DNA of 64,000 nucleotides, from NCBI GenBank assembly GCA_048213135.1, contig PS015009.1, positions 1,116,001 through 1,180,000 of the forward strand. Direction: 5' to 3'. The stretch comes from Reclinomonas americana ATCC 50394. Taxonomy: Eukaryota > Jakobida > Jakobea > Jakobida. Below, in pieces: positions 1-7,981 of the stretch. The position numbers were made by a program, and so were the translations under genes. The stretch's first letter is position 1, and each line of letters starts with the position of its first letter. The notes beneath the pieces were generated by a model. The model was not told where the DNA came from and searched no databases. It saw only the letters and a list, made by a program, of their open reading frames with translations.

Positions 1-1787
1 GATCCAGGGAAACCGTCATATTCCGATACCCGTGCATAAAAAACCGGGGAACCGCTATAATAATTGATCGGGCTGGCAGGGTTGGCAGAAATATGAAGGT
101 CCTGGCTGTAACAACGCCCGCCGGCACTTCCAGACGGGTAAATCACACTCAGATTCCTGTAAGTAAAATCCCTGGGAATTGTGGGAGATACCGCAATCAC
201 TGAGTCATACGTATAGGTTTTGACAATGGGCTTCCGGTTGATGGTATCAAAAGACACGATCTTATTGACACGAAGCCCGCCGCGGTAAGGCGTACTGAAA
301 GGGTCATTGGGAACAACATTTGGTTCATATTCAAACTCTGTATAACCGCCGGTTGGATAGTTGATCTTTTTCAGGATGCCAGCCTGAATATATAATGGGT
401 TCACATTCCGGTCGGAAGACCTGGTAGCATATTCCCCGGTAATGGTACCGCTAACCGCGTAATAATGTTCCTGTAAAAAACTGATCACTTCGCTTTTTTC
501 TGTCTCGGGCAGCATGGTTTTACTAACCCCTGTTGCTCCATTGGCATTGTAATAACCCCAATAGTCGGTTTGGTTATTGATCTTTTCACCTGTTGTGTAA
601 TCGTTCAGGTGGTAAGGAGGGAGCTCTGTTTCATCATATGCAAAGGATGTGCGGTTGATCTCTGTCGCATTCTTATCCTTGTACACCAGCGTATCCAGCC
701 GCAACCGTTTGGAATATTTTGTATCAACGGGATAATTATACAGAGAGGACTGGAAATAGGATTGGTTCAGTACCACTTCTTTGAGTACCTCCCGGTAATT
801 ACTAATGCGGATTTTTGATAATCGCTCCGGCAACAGGTCCTGGCGGTCATTTTGATAAATGAATTTTACATACCCGTTTGTAAAGCTGATGGAATCGATC
901 AGTTTTCGCTTATTGATAAATCCGCCTGTATTAAAGCCATACGTTACCACGGCGTTGTCTGTTCCGCAGGTAGTAGTAGCATTGGATTTAGGAACCTTGA
1001 TGGAATAATTGTGGCTTTCAAACGTTTCCTCGTAATCAGCAGCATTTACGTAGAAAAATTTGATGGTGTCGGTTTTGTCTGCTGAAATAACAGAGGTCAG
1101 TTGCCAGGCAGTGATATTAAAACCTGGTCCGGCCTGGTTATAGGTGCGTTCTTTTTCGGTAAACTGGTACTTATTTCCACCATCATCTAAAACCGTGAAC
1201 GTAGTGTCTGAGTTAAAGGTGATCTTTAACTGCATATCCATTGGGGTGAAGTGCAGGTTTTTATCAACGTCATAGACAAACCTGCCCGAAATACTTCCTG
1301 CATTGAATGAATAAATATCCGATTGTGTATCCCATGAGCCATTGGAAAGGTTTTCGAGATAGGTATAGTCTGTACCATTGTACCTTTTGTTGACCAGTGA
1401 TGATCGGTTGACATAAGTTGTTGTATTGGTCAGGATACCTTTTTCATCGGCCAATCCAACTATATTTCTTGATATAGAACCGCCAGCGTTCAGCACCCAT
1501 CCCAGTCCCACCGGGGTGGCTACATCGTTGAGCTTGTTCCCGGAGGCGTGATAGGACAGCGAAACCGGCAAACTTAACGAGCCAGACTTGATCTCGTACA
1601 CTGGCATACTGATATCGGGAACACCGCTACTTAAACTCACCGGCACATCGCCATATCTTCCCAATGCAGCAGCCTCGGGCGAAGGCGGTGTAAAGTTTTT
1701 AAGGCTCACAAATTCATTCTGGCCTTTGGCAATCCCGCCTGTTAATGCGAGCAGGATACCCGTTGTTACAATCATCTTTTTCATCAT
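1..1787 (-). CDS. Secreted RHS/YD-repeat-type protein, N-terminal part (runs off window)
   Basis: I translated the complement by eye from ATG codons at 1793, 1787 and 1784 and found no stop to base 1, so at least about 595 residues are present and the C-terminus lies outside. A short Lys-start signal peptide (MMKKMIVTTGILLALTGG) ends at about AKGQ. The next part has the SPEAAALGRYGDVPVSLSSG and SLPVSLSYHASG patterns, followed by GLGWVLNAGG. These are typical of the N-terminal beta-rich region of Bacteroidota RHS-repeat and SpvB-like cell-surface proteins. These proteins are usually very large, and their variable C-terminus decides function; that part is not visible here. The two downstream-read neighbours (GPx-like, coiled-coil) may form one transcription unit with it. 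Family call is fairly safe; role is unknown. Confidence 0.75.
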   Translation of the reverse strand, partial: MMKKMIVTTGILLALTGGIAKGQNEFVSLKNFTPPSPEAAALGRYGDVPVSLSSGVPDISMPVYEIKSGSLSLPVSLSYHASGNKLNDVATPVGLGWVLNAGGSISRNIVGLADEKGILTNTTTYVNRSSLVNKRYNGTDYTYLENLSNGSWDTQSDIYSFNAGSISGRFVYDVDKNLHFTPMDMQLKITFNSDTTFTVLDDGGNKYQFTEKERTYNQAGPGFNITAWQLTSVISADKTDTIKFFYVNAADYEETFESHNYSIKVPKSNATTTCGTDNAVVTYGFNTGGFINKRKLIDSISFTNGYVKFIYQNDRQDLLPERLSKIRISNYREVLKEVVLNQSYFQSSLYNYPVDTKYSKRLRLDTLVYKDKNATEINRTSFAYDETELPPYHLNDYTTGEKINNQTDYWGYYNANGATGVSKTMLPETEKSEVISFLQEHYYAVSGTITGEYATRSSDRNVNPLYIQAGILKKINYPTGGYTEFEYEPNVVPNDPFSTPYRGGLRVNKIVSFDTINRKPIVKTYTYDSVIAVSPTIPRDFTYRNLSVIYPSGSAGGRCYSQDLHISANPASPINYYSGSPVFYARVSEYDGFPG

Positions 1788-1820
1788 AAACATCAGTTGA
1801 TAAATACGGAATATGGTCAG

Positions 1821-2354
1821 TTATAATTGTTCTACCAGGTTGCGGATGGTGGCGCTTACAGGGCTTATACGACCTTCAAATACAGCCACCAGCTTACCCT
1901 GTTTGTTGATGAGGAATTTCTGGAATGTTTTTCTGACCGTACTATTGGTCATTGTATTCAATGATTTTTGTGTAAGCCATTTATACAGATCACAGGCAGA
2001 GCCACCTGTAACCAACTGCTTTGCAGCAAGCGGAAAATGAAGGTTATAAGTGCCAGCGCAATAAGCCGCAATCTCAGCATTGCTACGGGGCTCTGTATTG
2101 AAGCTGTTGGTAGGCACTCCTATAACCACAACACTGTCCTTATATAATTGATAAAGCTGTTCCAGCTCCGCCAGTTGGCTCGTAAGTGAATCCTCTGTTG
2201 CCACATTCACAATCAGCATTTTCTTACCCTGGTAATTGGCAAGATCAATTTGCTGCGATCCGGCAACCGAATCCATCTTTATTGAATAAATGGGCGTTTG
2301 GGCAAACGACACCCTCATCGCCAGTACCATTACAATAAACAGTAGCCTTTTCAT
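1821..2354 (-). CDS. Secreted glutathione-peroxidase-like protein lacking catalytic residues
   Basis: 177 residues with a signal peptide ending near SFAQ. The thioredoxin-fold GPx framework is clear: YQGKKMLIVNVA, then TNSFNTEPRSNAEI matching the family's NQFGxQEPgsneEI, then FPLAAK and LYKWL. However, the catalytic Cys/Sec position (normally SKCGLT) reads TEDSLT, so it is Asp. The conserved Gln of the second motif is Thr, and the WNF motif near the C-terminus reads KTF. The peroxidase tetrad is therefore absent, and the protein should not act as a thiol peroxidase. It may have kept a structural or binding role. It lies 33 bp upstream of the RHS-like gene in the same direction. Fold assignment is strong; function is unknown. 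Confidence 0.7.
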   Translation of the reverse strand: MKRLLFIVMVLAMRVSFAQTPIYSIKMDSVAGSQQIDLANYQGKKMLIVNVATEDSLTSQLAELEQLYQLYKDSVVVIGVPTNSFNTEPRSNAEIAAYCAGTYNLHFPLAAKQLVTGGSACDLYKWLTQKSLNTMTNSTVRKTFQKFLINKQGKLVAVFEGRISPVSATIRNLVEQL

Positions 2355-2377
2355 ATTTGTCTTTTATTTAGTGGTCT

Positions 2378-3928
2378 TTATTTAAAGTTGTAGCCAACCC
2401 TGAACAGTACCGGCTGACTTACCGGCACATGATTCCGGTAAAAAGCATCAAACAAAAGCTGGAGTTTGGTGCCTTTAAAGAATTTTGTTTTTACATCTAT
2501 CTTTTTGCTGATGCCGATCAAACCGGCGGTTTGCCACCTGCTGTAATCTTTCAGTTGTTCTATGTTTTTAAACCCTGCATTCTGGTTCAATTCAAGCCCT
2601 CCGCTCACATAGAATTGTTTCTTCAGTTTCCAGTCAATAAAACTGCGGATGCCGATACCCTGGTGGGTAATGCTCAGCCGGTCGATACGACCAAAACCCA
2701 TCTTATAACTGGCCCCAACGCCCACAATACTTTTATCGTTGATCTTATACCCGATGCTTAAAGCAATATCTGCAGTGCCGGGCAGAAGATGATTCGCTTT
2801 CCCAAACTGGATGTTGGTGCCATACTCCAATCGCTGGGCAAAGGTTTTTGTTCGCTGGTTGTTGGGCCGGAAGTTGGGCACCTCATCGCTGCTGTTGCTG
2901 CCTCCGGTTTGTAATATCTTGTCTTTTAATTTGGTAAGTTCCGCCTGTGCCCGTTCCACGTTTTGAGAAATGACCTGCCCGGCGTTAGGGCCGCCTGCAG
3001 CAATTCGCTGCTGGATCATCGCCTGCATACCGGCGCGGGTTTGCAGGCCTGCCAGGTTAGGTGTATTGCCATTGGAAGCGGATTGCGGGAACAGGGAAGC
3101 CAGCATACTGTTCTGTTGCGTAAACTGCTTAAAGGCTGGGATTTTGTTAAGGATTTTGAGGGCCGTCTCTTCCGCCTTCTTAGGATCGCTGAACAGCTCT
3201 TTGTAATTGCGAAGTGTTTCTACATAATAATAGGCCTCTTTATCAATTTTTGTGAGGTACTTACTCTTGCCGATATACTTAACCGCCTCATCAATAAGCT
3301 GCCTTTTCCTTTGTTTGATAAAAGCTTCCACCGCTTCCGTATTACTGATGTCCTGTTCAAGACTATTCAGTTTTTGACTGGCCTGGTTGAGCGGTTGAAG
3401 TATTCCTTTATTTAATTTATCCTTCTGATCTTCCAGGTAGTGAAGGCTGGTATAAATCTTATCCCGGTATTCGTTGTACCTGGCCTTGTATCCATCCGCA
3501 ACCGCTTTGCCCTCCCTTACTTTCTGAAGCAGGGAACTGAAACTCATCTGCCCGTTGCCAAAGAGCTTTTGAGCCGCCTCAGGACTTGCTTTTTCAAGCA
3601 GTCCTTTAATTTTGTTTTCCCACTTACTGAGTTTTGCAAGTGTTCTCTCTGTTTTGCCGGTAATGCGGTCGCTGTATTTACCAATCTTATTGTCAATGCG
3701 GGTGATGTACTTTTTGGGAATGTCTTGTATGGATTGAATTACAGTATCTGCCCTTTTGCTAACAGCACCTGCTTTTTGCACAGCCTGGTCGTTTTTTACC
3801 GACAGTACTTTTTCATATGGAGAAGAGGCCGCAGCAGGTTGGTGCAGTGGTTCCGCCTGCTGTGCAAAAACTGCTGCAGGAAGAAAATAAAGTATATACG
3901 CAAGTATGCGACAATAATTTTGTCTCAT
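2378..3928 (-). CDS. Secreted coiled-coil protein with C-terminal outer-membrane-like domain
   Basis: 516 residues. A signal peptide (hydrophobic stretch ILAYILYFLPAAVFAQ) is followed by about 250 residues rich in Lys, Glu and Gln with helical, coiled-coil character (for example LNSLEQDISNTEAVEAFIKQ). A Gln/Asn-rich linker comes next. The last roughly 160 residues alternate hydrophobic and polar positions and end in FRVGYNFK, as outer-membrane beta-strand proteins do. Conserved proteins of this form are often found beside RHS-type genes in Bacteroidota, and here the gene is 23 bp upstream of the GPx-like gene. A role in surface display of the RHS-like protein is only an inference from that placement. 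Confidence 0.6.
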   Translation of the reverse strand: MRQNYCRILAYILYFLPAAVFAQQAEPLHQPAAASSPYEKVLSVKNDQAVQKAGAVSKRADTVIQSIQDIPKKYITRIDNKIGKYSDRITGKTERTLAKLSKWENKIKGLLEKASPEAAQKLFGNGQMSFSSLLQKVREGKAVADGYKARYNEYRDKIYTSLHYLEDQKDKLNKGILQPLNQASQKLNSLEQDISNTEAVEAFIKQRKRQLIDEAVKYIGKSKYLTKIDKEAYYYVETLRNYKELFSDPKKAEETALKILNKIPAFKQFTQQNSMLASLFPQSASNGNTPNLAGLQTRAGMQAMIQQRIAAGGPNAGQVISQNVERAQAELTKLKDKILQTGGSNSSDEVPNFRPNNQRTKTFAQRLEYGTNIQFGKANHLLPGTADIALSIGYKINDKSIVGVGASYKMGFGRIDRLSITHQGIGIRSFIDWKLKKQFYVSGGLELNQNAGFKNIEQLKDYSRWQTAGLIGISKKIDVKTKFFKGTKLQLLFDAFYRNHVPVSQPVLFRVGYNFK

Positions 3929-3939
3929 AAGCTGGCCCG

Positions 3940-4245
3940 TTGCCGGGTGTTTATTGGGTTAATTTACAGATGCCCGTATCTTCCAATTTCCACACATCCT
4001 ACAAAAAATGGTACAGATATGCTTTCCTTGTTTTCACACGAATTCATTATTCTATCATCATTTGCCCATGGCAAAAAGGTTATGCCATAGCAAAAAAGTT
4101 CCTGGATAATTTCATACGGGGACGAAGAAAACTCACAAAAGAGGAGCGAGAGAGGAGCGCTGGTTTTATTGATATTCTCGAAAGCGAATCTATGGTATTC
4201 GATAATTATAAAAAATACCACAAAGTGGTAATGGCGAGGCGTTAA
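3940..4245 (+). CDS. Possible small protein, doubtful
   Basis: An open frame of up to 101 codons, divergent from the coiled-coil gene with only 11 bp between starts. The first 45 residues look random and overlap the expected promoter region of the neighbour. The last 50 residues are rich in Lys, Arg and Glu (KKFLDNFIRGRRKLTKEER and following) and look protein-like, so a shorter start such as Met11 or a truncated remnant is possible. I do not recognise a family. It marks the left edge of the AT-rich patch. Treat as a weak call. Confidence 0.25.
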   Translation: MPGVYWVNLQMPVSSNFHTSYKKWYRYAFLVFTRIHYSIIICPWQKGYAIAKKFLDNFIRGRRKLTKEERERSAGFIDILESESMVFDNYKKYHKVVMARR

Positions 4246-4416
4246 AAGTCTTTATACGTCGTAGTTGAGTAAGCGTGTTTGAGTATCTGTGCTAAGCTGG
4301 AGAAAGAAGAATACCCGGACACAGTGCGGTAGAATTATACGTCACAAGTGATCTTACAGAACATTTGCGCCAGAAGGGGAAATTGTTTTGCAAATATTTT
4401 TATTGGCAGCGATATT

Positions 4417-5784
4417 TTAGAAAAGGCAGTTTTTAAGCATGGAAAAGAAACTCTGGTCTTGATTTTTTAAATCAACAAAAACAGAAACTGGATTTTTTTG
4501 CCTTAGTATGTTTTCCTTTTGACGATTTGATTTTTCGCTTGTATATAACCAAGCTAAAGAGCCAATCGCAAGAGGAAGAAATGAAATGTCATTTTTAATA
4601 ATTGGGATCCCAATGTTAGCAACAAGCCATTGCTTCCTTGACAATTCTGCTTGTTTCTTAATGTCTTTCCATTCTGCTTCTGCTTTTTTTAATTCCTCAA
4701 GAAAAGCCTCGTTCAAATCCTTAATTTTTGAATCGGTTAAATTTTCAATTTTAATACCATTTAACTCTGAAAATACTTTCTTTAACTGTTGGCGTACCCC
4801 TGAAAGTCTATCCTCCTTTCTTAATTCTAAAGCGAAGCCAGTATCAACGCTATTCAAGAAATTTAAAGGAATTTGGGAATAAATCCTGTTAGTCTTAACC
4901 CAAAAATCATCAACTCCATACTCGTTAATTTGTTGCCATCTTGCTTCAGAAGGAGTATAGATATTTCCATCAGTTATTTCAGAAACCAATATCATTGATT
5001 CTAAAGGTCCGCCACCTTTTGTTGGAGCTACCATTTTTTCATTCAGCGGAATATTTAATTTTGTGTAAAGTGGGTTAACATTTTTATGTCCCTTAATAAT
5101 TACCTCTGAAAATTCTTCTGCGTCCCTTTCGGTAAATTTAGGTTGTGTCATTTCCAAAAGTGAGGTAATTATATATTCTTTGCTTCTACCTTTGTAAATA
5201 AGAGAAAACTGTTCTGCTAAATTTTCCATTATATCATTACGGCTAAGATTGAAGTATTTTTCAGTATCTAATGCAGAAACTCTTTTTTTAACTCGGAGGT
5301 CTAACTCATCTCTAAGCCTTAAATCATATTCGTAAGGATTTATAATAAGCTTTACGATTCCGGCCTTAACCCATTTTTGAATAACTATATAAAAATATAA
5401 TGAATCAAGAAAATCTGGAAGCCAATATTTAGGATTTTTTCTAGGGTCAAATTTTTGATTTGTTACAGATGGGTTTTGTAGTGGATGAAAAACAATGATT
5501 TTTTCAGAATATAAAGAAAATCGTACAACTTCATCTATTATCTTCCTTGCTTTTATGTCACCATAGTGAATACTTGAAAATGTTGATTTGCACTTTTCTA
5601 GTTCAGAAACATAGTTGTGGTTTCTTGGGAATATTTCGGCAAATGTCTTATATGTCTTTTTTATCTTTTCTAATGTTACATTCTTTGAAATATCATCCCA
5701 TGTTTTTGACTTCTTAATATTAAACTGTTGATTAAGGAAATCGAAAAAGTAATCATTCTGTATATCAAAGTAGTCTTTTTGCAT
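4417..5784 (-). CDS. Unrecognised 455-residue protein in AT-rich patch
   Basis: 455 residues, highly charged, no signal peptide. The body appears soluble and alpha-helical. A moderately hydrophobic stretch near the C-terminus (ISFLPLAIGSLAWLYTSE, about residues 400-420) could be a membrane anchor or buried helix, preceded by a long Lys/Glu helix. I see no motif that assigns a family. Base composition is clearly richer in A and T than the flanking genes, and codon use (many AAA, AAT, TTA, ATA) differs, which suggests horizontal acquisition. Two small membrane-protein genes and an XRE-type regulator follow on the same strand. A defence or mobile-element role is conceivable from this context but not shown. 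Confidence 0.6.
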   Translation of the reverse strand: MQKDYFDIQNDYFFDFLNQQFNIKKSKTWDDISKNVTLEKIKKTYKTFAEIFPRNHNYVSELEKCKSTFSSIHYGDIKARKIIDEVVRFSLYSEKIIVFHPLQNPSVTNQKFDPRKNPKYWLPDFLDSLYFYIVIQKWVKAGIVKLIINPYEYDLRLRDELDLRVKKRVSALDTEKYFNLSRNDIMENLAEQFSLIYKGRSKEYIITSLLEMTQPKFTERDAEEFSEVIIKGHKNVNPLYTKLNIPLNEKMVAPTKGGGPLESMILVSEITDGNIYTPSEARWQQINEYGVDDFWVKTNRIYSQIPLNFLNSVDTGFALELRKEDRLSGVRQQLKKVFSELNGIKIENLTDSKIKDLNEAFLEELKKAEAEWKDIKKQAELSRKQWLVANIGIPIIKNDISFLPLAIGSLAWLYTSEKSNRQKENILRQKNPVSVFVDLKNQDQSFFSMLKNCLF

Positions 5785-5966
5785 TTGTCTGGTATTACTG
5801 TAAGATTATCGGCAATATTAGAGGCTTTATGAAGCTGGAGAATCTTCCAACTTTTCTTCATAATACAAATTTCTCTTTTCAGAAAAAACAAATATTTAAA
5901 CCTCGAATTCAGAAATAGAAAATCAGATTTAAATCGTGTTTGGAAATATTATCTAACAAAGAAAAA

Positions 5967-6206
5967 TTATTTGTCCGCTAATTTACTAAGGAGCCAAACA
6001 GCCAAAATAAAACCGCCAATTGTTAGCCCAGCTTTCACCACATCATCCGAGTTTTTTTCAGACAGAAATTTATCATATTGCTCTTTAGTAATATTTCCGT
6101 TAGTATAAAGAATAGTCATGTATTCTTTTTTCTCTTCTGAAGTGGCTCTATTTGTAGAGATTAGATTTTTTAACTGCAATAAACGGTTGTATTGAGTATT
6201 ATTCAT
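5967..6206 (-). CDS. Small protein with SHOCT-like segment and C-terminal membrane anchor
   Basis: 79 residues. The N-terminal two thirds are charged. The segment LYTNGNITKEQYDKFLSEK resembles the short helical SHOCT-type pattern (Gly-x-Ile-Thr-x-x-x-Tyr/Phe). A single C-terminal transmembrane helix (AGLTIGGFILAVWLLSKLA) ends the protein. Its start codon overlaps the stop of the upstream 90-residue gene by four bases (positions 6203-6206), a sign of translational coupling. The partners probably act together at the membrane. Function unknown. Confidence 0.5.
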   Translation of the reverse strand: MNNTQYNRLLQLKNLISTNRATSEEKKEYMTILYTNGNITKEQYDKFLSEKNSDDVVKAGLTIGGFILAVWLLSKLADK

Positions 6207-6475
6207 GACTTTGTCCTTTTTGAATTTACAGCATCAAACAATTTAGGAATTAAAACATCAATTTGCTTGCCAATCTGATCGATAACCTGCTGTTGTAGGT
6301 CATCTCGGCTTTTTAATTCCTGCTGTTTAATTTTCAAATCAGTTATTTCATCTTTTAAATCTTCGATTTTATCACGAAGGTACTCCTTCATATTATGGCG
6401 TGAGCTAAGAAATGCTACTATAGCAGAAGCTATTATTCCAAAAATATAAATAAGGTCTTTCAATTCAAATTTCAT
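6203..6475 (-). CDS. Small membrane-anchored coiled-coil protein
   Basis: 90 residues. One transmembrane helix near the N-terminus (LIYIFGIIASAIVAFLSS) is followed by a heptad-like charged coiled coil (KIEDLKDEITDLKIKQQELK) and the segment QQVIDQIGKQIDVLIPKLF. This layout resembles small phage- or island-borne membrane proteins of Bacteroidota, but I cannot name a family. It is coupled to the 79-residue gene by a four-base overlap. Both are AT-rich like the 455-residue gene. A lysis-accessory or membrane-scaffold role would be guesswork. Confidence 0.5.
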   Translation of the reverse strand: MKFELKDLIYIFGIIASAIVAFLSSRHNMKEYLRDKIEDLKDEITDLKIKQQELKSRDDLQQQVIDQIGKQIDVLIPKLFDAVNSKRTKS

Positions 6476-6945
6476 AAATATATTTATTAATCTATCCTTC
6501 TAAATCTTCTCCAGCTTGTCGACAATAATGCGATTCTATAATACGTAGCTATGTATTTCAGTTAAGGAAATTTTCAAGAAGAAATGTTACTTAATAAATA
6601 CTACTACATGTATTGAAACAGTAAGTAATTTGAAATTTCGTTGGTATAATAAGTGTGCTAGAACCTCCCTTGCTCTAACAAGATATAGTTTATCTCCACC
6701 AAGGAGGTTGGAGTTTGAAATTTTCGCTGTTTGTCTTTTTTGTCATTCTTTGTGAAGTAAAATTTGGCAAAATTGTCGCAAAATCGAATATTCCAAAACC
6801 TTCAATCATTCTACTGAACAGTTATTCATAAACTAAGTCGATTTAATCAGAATATCGCTCTCCAGGGCATTTACAGGATACGTCGGAGCTTAAAGACTTG
6901 CTGGTACTTTGCTAATTTATATTTATTTTTTTAACAATACAAAAA
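6476..6945. other. AT-rich 470-bp gene-free stretch with one inverted repeat
   Basis: I see no credible gene here. It contains an inverted repeat: AACCTCCCTTG at 6662-6672 and CAAGGAGGTT at 6700-6709, complementary except for one extra C, separated by about 27 bases. This could form a hairpin of roughly 10 bp. A short word, TTGAAATTT, occurs on both sides of it (about 6630 and 6715). No poly-U tract follows the hairpin, so it is not an obvious terminator. The stretch separates the small membrane-protein pair from the XRE gene. Confidence 0.4.
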
Positions 6946-7143
6946 CTACCCCGTCGCCACCAGCAACTCCCTCACATTCACTTTCAATACTTCGGCGATT
7001 TTAAAAAGAGTTTCAATAGAAGGCTGCTGATCATTGGTACACCAGCGGGAGACAGTTTGCGGAGATACGGCCAGGGCTTCGGCCAGTTTATTATTGGTCC
7101 ATTTCTTTTCTACAAGCACTATTTTGATACGGTTAAGGTCCAT
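6946..7143 (-). CDS. XRE/Cro-type DNA-binding regulator
   Basis: 65 residues that form a complete helix-turn-helix domain of the Cro/C1 (XRE) family: NKLAEALAVSPQTVSRWCTN carries helices 2 and 3, and PSIETLFKIAEVLKVNVREL carries helices 4 and 5. There is no effector domain, so it is probably a simple repressor or activator of nearby genes. Such one-domain regulators are common in islands and prophages and fit the AT-rich patch that ends here. Its targets cannot be read from the sequence. Confidence 0.85.
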   Translation of the reverse strand: MDLNRIKIVLVEKKWTNNKLAEALAVSPQTVSRWCTNDQQPSIETLFKIAEVLKVNVRELLVATG

Positions 7144-7286
7144 ACTTCAAATATAAACCCTCCCTATGAGAGCCATTTTTAAGCATTTTTATTATATAAT
7201 ATCAAATTTTTGATTGTATATCATGTATTTTTATCGTATAATATCATAAATTGCGTGTATTAAATCAGTAAATAAATTTTTTCCGT

Positions 7287-7583
7287 ATGAAAATGACTTC
7301 CTTATCTCCCTCCCTCGCCATCCTCCCCCAATCCCTGCAAAACCTCTACCACAACTTCCAGCAACAACCTTCCCCGCATACCGCCCGGAAGCTGCTTAAA
7401 GAATATTTCGCCTGCTTTGGCCGCAACACAGTTAACCGTGAGCTGTGGCGTATGCTCGCCGGCGCCCTCAGCGATCCTGAAATGCCAGGGTTAAAGAAAG
7501 GTGTTCAGCGGCACAACCTGCTGTTCTTTTACGAGTTCACCCTCATTTTTATGGAAGCGGCGGAGTTGCTGGCGAAGGAATGA
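7287..7583 (+). CDS. Small conserved-looking hypothetical protein
   Basis: 98 residues, no signal peptide or membrane segment. The protein is helical: it begins with a Ser/Pro-rich leader, has a central segment HTARKLLKEYFACFGRNTVN and ends with FYEFTLIFMEAAELLAKE. Composition is Chitinophagaceae-like rather than AT-rich. It is divergent from the XRE gene, separated by 143 AT-rich bases, so it might be controlled by that regulator. The first long repeat element begins eight bases after its stop codon. No family recognised. Confidence 0.5.
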   Translation: MKMTSLSPSLAILPQSLQNLYHNFQQQPSPHTARKLLKEYFACFGRNTVNRELWRMLAGALSDPEMPGLKKGVQRHNLLFFYEFTLIFMEAAELLAKE

Positions 7584-7590
7584 TGAAAGA

Positions 7591-7903
7591 TTTCACCGCA
7601 AAGAACAAAAGAACGCAGAGGTTACGCAAAGGTTTTCTCCGTGCATCTCTGTGAAAACACGCTGTGACCTCTGTGAAAATTTTACCGCAAAGAACGAGAG
7701 AACGCAGAGGCATCGCAAAGAATTCTCTCCATGTCTCTCCGTAAAAAAAATCATCACCGCGGTCTCGTGCCGAAGACCCCGGCGGAACAATAGAGGTAAC
7801 GCTGAGGTTACGGACTTTCTCTGTGAAGCTCTGTGAAAACACTCCGTGTATCTCCGTGAAAAATCATCACCGGGGTCTCGTGCAAAAGACCCCGGCGGAA
7901 CAA
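7591..7903. repeat. Long dispersed intergenic repeat, copy A
   Basis: A roughly 310-bp element that matches 9961-10270 almost throughout in direct orientation. It opens with TTTCACCGCAAAGAAC, contains repeated words such as GAACGCAGAG, CTCTGTGAAAAC and CTCCGTGAAAAA, and includes two copies (about 7763-7793 and 7871-7902) of a hairpin of the form GGTCTCGTGCxxAAGACC followed by CCGGCGGAACA. Internal words recur, so it is itself built from shorter duplicated blocks. It has no transposase and is probably non-coding; open frames across it are by-products. Elements of this look are common between genes in Chitinophagaceae. Confidence 0.75.
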
Positions 7904-7932
7904 CAGTGTGTAAATTCAAAGATTGTTCGCAA

Positions 7933-7960
7933 CAAAAAAGAGCGGCTCATCGCCGCCCTT
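7933..7960 (-). terminator. Rho-independent terminator
   Basis: Read on the minus strand, GGGCGGC, loop GATGA, GCCGCTC form a stem with one G-T pair, followed by TTTTTTG. It lies 22 bp past the stop codon of the leftward 237-residue gene and ends that transcript. Confidence 0.75.
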
Positions 7961-7981
7961 TTCACTTTACCATTAAAACTC

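Noticed and set aside
7501-7919. Overlapping open frames on both strands (7501-7836, 7549-7842, 7593-7919)
   Set aside because: They run through the long repeat element and read its repeated words; the same kind of frames occur in copy B. No start context or protein-like composition.
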